A DNA stretch of 41,153 nt. It comes from Hyphomicrobiales bacterium (GTDB taxonomy: Bacteria > Pseudomonadota > Alphaproteobacteria > Rhizobiales > Devosiaceae). The stretch covers positions 1 to 41,153 of the forward strand of contig JAMONS010000049.1 of NCBI GenBank assembly GCA_027065555.1. The letters are read 5' to 3'. Position 1 is the stretch's first letter; every line of letters starts with the position of its first letter. This document shows, in pieces, positions 35,495-41,153 of this stretch. The notes under the pieces were generated by a model. The model saw only the letters and a program-made list of their open reading frames with translations, ran no database searches and was not told the DNA's origin. A program made the translations under genes and the position numbers.

Positions 35495-35911
35495 TTGAAC
35501 GTTGATGTTCTTATAGCAGAAGACGAGCCGGGGATATTAGAATCTTTGGAGTTTATTCTTAAGCGTGCTGGTTTTTCAGTTAGTTCTGTAACTGATGGCG
35601 AGGCGGCGCTTGAAACTATTAAGGTGCTAAAACCTAAAATGATGGTTTTAGATGTTATGCTACCTAAATTATCTGGTTTTGAAGTTCTAAAACGCTTGCG
35701 TGCTAATGAACAAAGCAGAAACTTACCAGTGTTAATTTTAACCGCTAAGGGGCAAAGGCAAGATAAAAAGCAGGCAGAAGAATTTGGTGCTAATGCTTTT
35801 ATTACAAAACCCTATGCCAATGATGATGTTGTTGATGGGGTTAGGCAATTATTGAATTTAGCTGGTTTTTATGATCAGCAAAATAAAGAGACTGATAATG
35901 AGCAATCGTAG
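35495..35911 (+). CDS. Single-domain response regulator
   Basis: A 138-residue receiver without an output domain. The phosphorylation site D53 (MMVLDVMLPK), acidic pocket E9-D10, T83 and K105 are all present, so it should be phosphorylated. The start is TTG at 35495, supported by AGGAGG five bases upstream; no suitable ATG is near. It lies 66 bases after the regulator gene and overlaps the small membrane protein gene by about 14 bases, with the SLC5-type histidine kinase next. The kinase downstream is the likely partner. With no DNA-binding part, it must act through another protein, possibly the XRE regulator upstream. Confidence 0.93.
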   Translation: MNVDVLIAEDEPGILESLEFILKRAGFSVSSVTDGEAALETIKVLKPKMMVLDVMLPKLSGFEVLKRLRANEQSRNLPVLILTAKGQRQDKKQAEEFGANAFITKPYANDDVVDGVRQLLNLAGFYDQQNKETDNEQS

Positions 35912-36158
35912 GAAAATAGAAAATGGTGCGTTGGCACTTCCTATCTTTGGTGCGATTTTAATTGTGCCACCATTGCTAAATGTTTTTAATGTAGAGGTGC
36001 TAATATTTGGTGCGCCACTTATAATTATTTATCTATTTTCGCTTTGGATATTATTGATCATTGCAACATTTTTCCTCTCAAGACACCTCCCCGATAACCC
36101 TACTTTAGAGCAGAATAATGATAGTTTTGAAGCTGATGATATTGAAGGCGAGAATTAA
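35898..36158 (+). CDS. Small two-TM membrane protein next to the SLC5 kinase
   Basis: An 86-residue protein (from the ATG at 35898, MSNRRKIENG) with a short basic N-terminus, two hydrophobic helices (about 11-28 and 33-58) and an acidic C-terminal tail. I do not recognise a named family with certainty. The pattern of two helices joined by a P-P-L-x-N and F-G-A-P resembles the small subunits (DUF485, DUF4212, DUF3311 type) encoded before SLC5 sodium:solute symporters. It overlaps the receiver gene by 14 bases and the kinase gene by one base (TAATG). The coupling suggests that it works with the kinase, whose N-terminal half is an SLC5 domain. Confidence 0.75.
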   Translation: MSNRRKIENGALALPIFGAILIVPPLLNVFNVEVLIFGAPLIIIYLFSLWILLIIATFFLSRHLPDNPTLEQNNDSFEADDIEGEN

Positions 36159-38866
36159 TGTTATCGGCTAATTTTGTAATATTTATAGCTGTTGCCTATA
36201 TATTCCTATTATTTATTTTGGCATATTTTAGTGATAGAAGCCAAAAAATGGGTAAGAAGAGTTTTCTTAATTCACCCCTAGTTTATACGCTTTCAATTTC
36301 GGTTTATTGTACTTCTTGGACATTTTATGGGGCGGTTGGCTCAGCTGCTCGTAATGGGTTAGAATTTTTAGCTATTTATCTTGGGCCAACCCTTGTTTTT
36401 GTTGGGTGGTGGTTTATTTTGCGAAAACTTGTTCGGGTAGGGCGAGAGCAACGAATAACTTCTATCGCGGATCTTTTATCGTCAAGATTTGGTAAATCAA
36501 ATAGGCTTGGTGTGCTGGTTACACTAATAGCGGTGATTGGCACAACTCCATATATTGCTCTGCAATTAAAAGCTATAACTAATTCTATTCAGGTGATTTC
36601 AGCTAGTGGTAGTTCAAGTGCAATATCTGGGTTTGGTGATGGAACATTAGCACTTGGTATTGCCGCTTTAATGGCGCTATTTACTATCTTTTTTGGAACA
36701 AGAAATGTCGATGCCAATGAGCAACATCATGGTGTTGTGGCAGCGATTGCGTTTGAAGCGATTGTTAAATTGGTGGCGTTTATTGCGGTTGGTATTTTTG
36801 TTGTATTTTTTGTTGGCGGGGGGGTTGGCAATATTTTTGCAAAAGCCAATGAAGCTGGAATAGATATATATAGGGCGGATAGTTTTGGCCCACGCTGGAT
36901 AGCCATATTATTTCTCTCGGCGGCGGCAATTCTATGCCTGCCACGCCAGTTTCAAATTACGGTTGTTGAAAATTCAAATGAGAGACATTTAAGAACTGCT
37001 GGTTGGGCGTTTCCTGCTTATTTGTTTTTGATGAGCTTGTTCACTATCCCGATAGCGCTTTATGGCTTAACAGCATTACCAGAAGGCTCTAACCCTGATA
37101 TGTTTGTGCTTACTTTGCCTTTAGCGGAGGGCAATACATTATTAGCATTATTTGCGTTTATTGGTGGGTTTTCTAGTGCCACATCAATGATTATTATCGC
37201 AACTATTGCGCTCTCAATTATGATTTCAAACCATATTGTGATGCCAATCGCACTTAGGAGTTCAGAAAATCTAGGTACAGCAGATGGGCGTGGAGTTACA
37301 AGATTGTTACTCACATCAAGGCGAGTTTCTATTATTTTTGTATTGTTTTTAGGGTTCTTATATTTTTGGTTCTCTGGCAATTCTGATGCTCTAGCTTCGA
37401 TGGGTTTAATTGCGTTTGCAGGGGTGGCGCAATTTTTACCTTCAATGATTGCGGCGCTTTATTGGCGAGAGGCCAGCGTTAACGGTGCAATTTGGGCAAC
37501 CTTTATCGGGTTTTTAGTTTGGGCATGGACGTTATTTTTGCCAAGTTTTGAAACCTCAAGCATAATGGTTGCTAATCTTATTTCTGAGGGGCCTTTTGGC
37601 TTAGAATTTTTACGTCCGCAAGCTCTATTTGGCATGAGTAATATGGATCCGCTCGTGCATTCAGTTTTTTGGTCTGTTTTGCTAAATGTTGTAACTTTAA
37701 TTGTGGTTTCTTTATTTACCAAACAATCAAGCTTAGAGAGAATTCAGGCAAATATGTTTGTTGATGTTTTTTCGCTTAAAAAAAGAGGTCAGGCAGAATT
37801 AGTTAGAGGTTCGGCTACTGCCAATGATTTAATGTTTGTGGCGCAAAGGGTTTTGGGGGGCAAAAGAGCCTATGAAATATTTGAAGGTTTTGCCAAACAA
37901 AGTGGTGTTAGGCGAGAGGAGTTAATCGTTACTTCTGAATTTATTTCACGACTTGAAAAAGAATTGGCAGGAACTATTGGGGCGGCATCAGCGCATGTGG
38001 TGCTTTCAAAAGTTTTATCTGGCGGTGAAGTATCGCTTGAAGAAGTGATGCAAATTGCCGATGAAACCCAACAAGTAATTGAATATTCGCAACGATTAGA
38101 GCAAACAACAAAAAAACTAAGAGCAACGGCAAAAGAGCTAAAAAAAGCGAATGAAAGCCTAACGCAATTAGATAAACAAAAAGATGATTTTCTATCAAAA
38201 GTTAGCCATGAGGTGAGAACGCCCATGACTTCTATTCGCTCGTTTTCAGAAATATTGCTGACCCATGATGATATAAATGACGAGCAGCGCAATAAGTTTG
38301 TTTTAACAATTAATCAGGAAAGTAAGCGATTGACTAATTTGCTTGATGAAATTCTTGATCTAAATGCGCTTGAAAAGGGCGAGAGAATTTGGGTGAATCG
38401 CTTGGTGAATGGTGAAGAAATATTGGAGAGGACTATTAATATTTGTAGTCCGATAGCTATGCAAAAAAATGTGCAGCTTAAGAGAGGGGAAAAAGCTAGC
38501 AATGATAATATTAATGCTGAGCCTGATCGATTGGCGCAGGTTTATATTAATATTATTACCAATGCGATTAAATATAATGATGCTAAAAACCCAATTATTA
38601 CTATATCATCTATGTCAAAAGCAGGGTTTTATATTGTAGATATAGCTGATAATGGTTCTGGAATTGCAAAACAAGATACTGAAATAATATTTGAAAAATT
38701 CTCTCGTGGGCGACGAACTAAGGGAGGAGACGATGGTGGTTTGGGGCTTGGCTTGGCAATTTCTCGTGAGATTATTGATAAAATGAGTGGTAGTTTGGAA
38801 TTAATAGAGACTAATAATAGTGGTGCATGTTTTCGTGTAAAAATACCACTAACAAAGGAGGAATAA
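36158..38866 (+). CDS. SLC5-STAC-histidine kinase (CrbS/CbrA-like)
   Basis: A 902-residue membrane sensor kinase. Residues 1 to about 510 are a sodium:solute symporter (SLC5) domain with about 13 helices (TSWTFYGAVGSAARNGLEFL, RSPQ-like LPRQFQITVVEN). Residues about 550-645 form a STAC domain (AQRVLGGKRAYEIFEGF, ELAGTIGAASAHVVLSKV). A coiled coil precedes the HisKA domain with H684 in SKVSHEVRTPMTS and an ATPase domain with NIITNAIKYN, DNGSGI and GLGLGLAISREI. No PAS and no receiver domain are seen, unlike many CrbS proteins. In Vibrio and Pseudomonas, CrbS-CrbR controls acs. acuI follows after four bases. Confidence 0.94.
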   Translation: MLSANFVIFIAVAYIFLLFILAYFSDRSQKMGKKSFLNSPLVYTLSISVYCTSWTFYGAVGSAARNGLEFLAIYLGPTLVFVGWWFILRKLVRVGREQRITSIADLLSSRFGKSNRLGVLVTLIAVIGTTPYIALQLKAITNSIQVISASGSSSAISGFGDGTLALGIAALMALFTIFFGTRNVDANEQHHGVVAAIAFEAIVKLVAFIAVGIFVVFFVGGGVGNIFAKANEAGIDIYRADSFGPRWIAILFLSAAAILCLPRQFQITVVENSNERHLRTAGWAFPAYLFLMSLFTIPIALYGLTALPEGSNPDMFVLTLPLAEGNTLLALFAFIGGFSSATSMIIIATIALSIMISNHIVMPIALRSSENLGTADGRGVTRLLLTSRRVSIIFVLFLGFLYFWFSGNSDALASMGLIAFAGVAQFLPSMIAALYWREASVNGAIWATFIGFLVWAWTLFLPSFETSSIMVANLISEGPFGLEFLRPQALFGMSNMDPLVHSVFWSVLLNVVTLIVVSLFTKQSSLERIQANMFVDVFSLKKRGQAELVRGSATANDLMFVAQRVLGGKRAYEIFEGFAKQSGVRREELIVTSEFISRLEKELAGTIGAASAHVVLSKVLSGGEVSLEEVMQIADETQQVIEYSQRLEQTTKKLRATAKELKKANESLTQLDKQKDDFLSKVSHEVRTPMTSIRSFSEILLTHDDINDEQRNKFVLTINQESKRLTNLLDEILDLNALEKGERIWVNRLVNGEEILERTINICSPIAMQKNVQLKRGEKASNDNINAEPDRLAQVYINIITNAIKYNDAKNPIITISSMSKAGFYIVDIADNGSGIAKQDTEIIFEKFSRGRRTKGGDDGGLGLGLAISREIIDKMSGSLELIETNNSGACFRVKIPLTKEE

Positions 38867-38870
38867 GTTT

Positions 38871-39857
38871 ATGAAATTTTCTGCATTGCTAAGTGAAAAA
38901 AATGAAGAGGGTAGGGTTACCTCATCAATTAAAATGCTTGATGAGAGCGATTTGCCTAAGGGAAATGTTTTAGTAAAAGTTGAATGGGCGGGACTTAATT
39001 ATAAAGATGGTCTTTGTTTAAATGGCGCTGGTGGATTAGTGCGCAATTATCCGCATGTGGCAGGGATTGATTTTTCAGGGGTGGTGCAATCAAGTTCTGA
39101 TGAGCGTTATAAAAAAGGCGATAAGGTAATTCTTACTGGTTGGCGAGTTGGTGAAAATCGCTTTGGCGGATATGCTGAATTGGCAAGAGTTGAGGGTGAT
39201 TATTTAGTTCCATTACCTAAGAGCATGTCAACACGTGATGCTATGGTAATTGGTACGGCTGGGCTTACGGCGCAATTAGCTATTTCTCGCCTAAAAGAAA
39301 ATGGGCTTGAACCCACGAGCGGTGAAATATTAGTGACCGGTGCGGGGGGCGGAGTTGGCTCTATTGCTACATTATTATTGGCTAATGAAAATTACGAAGT
39401 GGTTGGCGTTACTGGCAGAGAAGAAACTAAAAAGCTACTAATGGAGCTTGGCGCAAGCACTATTATGGATCGCTCAGAATTAGCTGAGTCCAGCAAGCGA
39501 GTGCTTGAAAGCGAAAGATGGGCAGGGGTGATTGATAGTGCCGGTGGGGAGAGTTTGGGCAATATCCTCAAACAACTTAAATCTGGTGCTGGTGTTGCGC
39601 TAATTGGATTAGCAGGCGGTGCGACATGGGACGCTTCGGTCATTCCATTTATCATTCGGGGCGTAAATTTATATGGTATTGATAGTGTTATGGCGCCGTT
39701 TGAAAAACGCCAAAAAGCATGGAAAAATCTAGCGCAAAATTTTGACCAAGAAAAATATGCACCCCTAGTTAGCGAGGTGACGCTTGAGCAATTACCCCAA
39801 TATGGAAGTCGCATATTAAAGGGCGAAATTATGGGTCGAGTAATAGTGCAGCCTTAA
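38871..39857 (+). CDS. acuI: Acryloyl-CoA reductase (NADPH), AcuI/YhdH type
   Basis: A 328-residue medium-chain reductase without zinc. The N-terminal GroES-like part has WAGLNYKDGLCLNGAGG and PHVAGIDFSGVV, and the Rossmann part has the NADPH motif VTGAGGGVGSIATLLL near residue 160 and VVGVTGREETKKLL. AcuI reduces acryloyl-CoA to propionyl-CoA in 3-hydroxypropionate and DMSP use and in acrylate detoxification. It starts four bases after the kinase stop with GGAGG upstream, so it belongs to the sensor operon. That ties the locus to C2-C3 acid metabolism. A general quinone oxidoreductase is a weaker alternative. Confidence 0.9.
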   Translation: MKFSALLSEKNEEGRVTSSIKMLDESDLPKGNVLVKVEWAGLNYKDGLCLNGAGGLVRNYPHVAGIDFSGVVQSSSDERYKKGDKVILTGWRVGENRFGGYAELARVEGDYLVPLPKSMSTRDAMVIGTAGLTAQLAISRLKENGLEPTSGEILVTGAGGGVGSIATLLLANENYEVVGVTGREETKKLLMELGASTIMDRSELAESSKRVLESERWAGVIDSAGGESLGNILKQLKSGAGVALIGLAGGATWDASVIPFIIRGVNLYGIDSVMAPFEKRQKAWKNLAQNFDQEKYAPLVSEVTLEQLPQYGSRILKGEIMGRVIVQP

Positions 39858-39859
39858 AA

Positions 39860-41153
39860 CTATTCTTCTTCTACCCATTTTAATATAGGCTTTCTTGCCG
39901 CTAATGTTTCATCAATGCGATTGCGTGGCGCTCGCATTGGTGCATTTGTAAAACGTTCAACATTTCCTGCTTTTGCGTCAGCTGCAAGTTCAAGCATTTT
40001 TTGGCAAAAATTATCAAGTGAATATTTAGATTCAGATTCTGTTGGCTCGATTAACATTGCCCCCTGCACCACTAGTGGGAAATACATGGTCATGGGGTGA
40101 AAGCCCTCATCAATCATTGCTTTGGCAAAATCAAGCGTTGTTACGCCCGTTCCTGCTAAAAAACTATCATCAAACAAAACTTCGTGCATTGTGTGTTGAT
40201 TGCCAAATGGTAATGAAAAATCACCCTCTAATTTTACTTTAACATAATTGGCGTTTAATACTGCATCTTTTGCTACCTGCTCAATTCCGTCAATTCCGTG
40301 CGAAAGAATGAAAGAAAGCGAGCGGATAAACATGCCTATTTGTCCATGAAAAGCGGTTAGGCGACCTAGCGATTGGCTGCCCTTTACATGCTCGACAAGT
40401 GTAAGGTTTTCGCCATTCTTTCTAATGAATGGAACTGGAGCAAACGGAGCAAGTGCGTCTGAAAGCACAACTGGTCCTGCGCCCGGCCCTCCGCCACCAT
40501 GTGGGGTTGAAAAGGTTTTGTGTAAATTTATGTGCATGGCATCTATGCCTAAATCACCGGGGCAAACTATGCCCATAATGGCGTTAAAATTTGCTCCATC
40601 ACAATAAAAATATGCTCCTGCATCGTGGATAGCATCGGCGATTTTTATAATATCAGGCTCAAACAGACCGCAGGTATTTGGGTTGGTTAGCATTATGGCG
40701 GCAACATTTTCATCCATTGCTTCAATCACTGCACTTACATCAACTGTGCCATTTTCATTGGCTTTAATTGCGCGCACTTGATAGCCAAGAAAGGCAGCAG
40801 TTGCTGGATTTGTGCCGTGCGCACTTTCTGGCACAAGCACAATATTGCGCTCGCTTTGCCCCTTAGCTTTGTGCGCTGCTTTAATTGCCATCATGCCGCA
40901 TAATTCGCCATGTGCCCCAGCTTTTGGTGACATAGAAATGGCGGGAGTGTTGGTTAGTTTCATTAGCCAATCAGCAAGCTGCTCAATCATTTCAAGCGCC
41001 CCTTCAACCGTATTAGCTGGTTGTAACGGATGAATGTTAGCAAAACCATTTAGGCGTGCCATTTGCTCATTTAGACGAGGATTATGCTTCATGGTGCAAG
41101 ATCCGAGCGGGTAAATGGAAGCGTCTATTGAAATATTTAGACGAGACAGACGC
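39860..41153 (-). CDS. gcvPB: Glycine dehydrogenase (decarboxylating) subunit 2, partial
   Basis: The C-terminal subunit of the split P-protein of the glycine cleavage system, which decarboxylates glycine with pyridoxal phosphate and passes the aminomethyl group to the H-protein. The frame is open through the right window edge; just before an internal ATG at 41092 it reads YPLGSCT followed by MKHNPR, the conserved family motif, so the true start lies beyond the window. About 431 residues are visible. The PLP-lysine segment is NLHKTFSTPHGGGGPGAGP, with YCDGANFNAIMG before it. It converges with acuI two bases away. The split form (gcvPA plus gcvPB) implies gcvPA just upstream, outside the window. 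Confidence 0.95.
   Translation of the reverse strand, partial: RLSRLNISIDASIYPLGSCTMKHNPRLNEQMARLNGFANIHPLQPANTVEGALEMIEQLADWLMKLTNTPAISMSPKAGAHGELCGMMAIKAAHKAKGQSERNIVLVPESAHGTNPATAAFLGYQVRAIKANENGTVDVSAVIEAMDENVAAIMLTNPNTCGLFEPDIIKIADAIHDAGAYFYCDGANFNAIMGIVCPGDLGIDAMHINLHKTFSTPHGGGGPGAGPVVLSDALAPFAPVPFIRKNGENLTLVEHVKGSQSLGRLTAFHGQIGMFIRSLSFILSHGIDGIEQVAKDAVLNANYVKVKLEGDFSLPFGNQHTMHEVLFDDSFLAGTGVTTLDFAKAMIDEGFHPMTMYFPLVVQGAMLIEPTESESKYSLDNFCQKMLELAADAKAGNVERFTNAPMRAPRNRIDETLAARKPILKWVEEE

Noticed and set aside
36158-38866. A true acetate or proline symporter (ActP/PutP)
   Set aside because: The SLC5 domain is fused to STAC, HisKA and ATPase domains, so sensing is the main role, though transport by the SLC5 part cannot be excluded.

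Overview
The window is AT-rich DNA that is packed almost entirely with protein-coding genes. The gene content suggests an alphaproteobacterium, most likely of the Hyphomicrobiales (Rhizobiales) type. The signs are a membrane cytochrome-c urate oxidase (PuuD), an allantoinase-OHCU decarboxylase fusion, an acs-linked HAAT transporter, a RamB/ScfR-type XRE regulator beside an SLC5-domain histidine kinase, and a split glycine dehydrogenase (gcvPB). The taxonomic call is inference. No tRNA, rRNA, CRISPR array, insertion sequence or phage gene was seen.

Left part (1-23254): purine salvage and degradation joined to glyoxylate use. An isocitrate lyase gene (aceA) follows an unidentified gene fragment. 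A minus-strand operon runs puuE-uraD fusion, allE, allA and a CDA-fold deaminase. Divergent from it, a long plus-strand series runs uraH, xdhA, xdhB, xdhC, a four-gene BMP-type nucleoside/purine ABC transporter, a small palindromic repeat element, puuD, guaD and malate synthase G (glcB). A CocE-type hydrolase and adenine deaminase (ade) lie opposite. Together the genes cover import, deamination of adenine and guanine, oxidation to urate, ring opening to allantoin and then allantoate, and the last two steps to glyoxylate. The allantoate-hydrolysing step is not encoded here. Glyoxylate from ureidoglycolate would meet glyoxylate from isocitrate lyase at malate synthase.

Middle (23320-26615): a CHASE4-GGDEF protein with a degenerate EAL domain, then an Lrp/AsnC regulator gene. 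The regulator is flanked by two related, compensatorily varying hairpin elements that look like a structured RNA or repeat family.

Right part (26616-39857): a candidate short-chain carboxylate module. A minus-strand operon encodes a HAAT-family ABC importer (binding protein, two permeases, two ATPases) and ends with acetyl-CoA synthetase. Divergent from it, a plus-strand series encodes a ScfR/PrpR-type regulator, a lone receiver protein, a two-TM small protein, an SLC5-STAC-histidine kinase related to CrbS/CbrA, and an AcuI-type acryloyl-CoA reductase. I infer that this locus senses, imports and activates a small carboxylate; the substrate is not known from the sequence. The window ends inside gcvPB on the minus strand.
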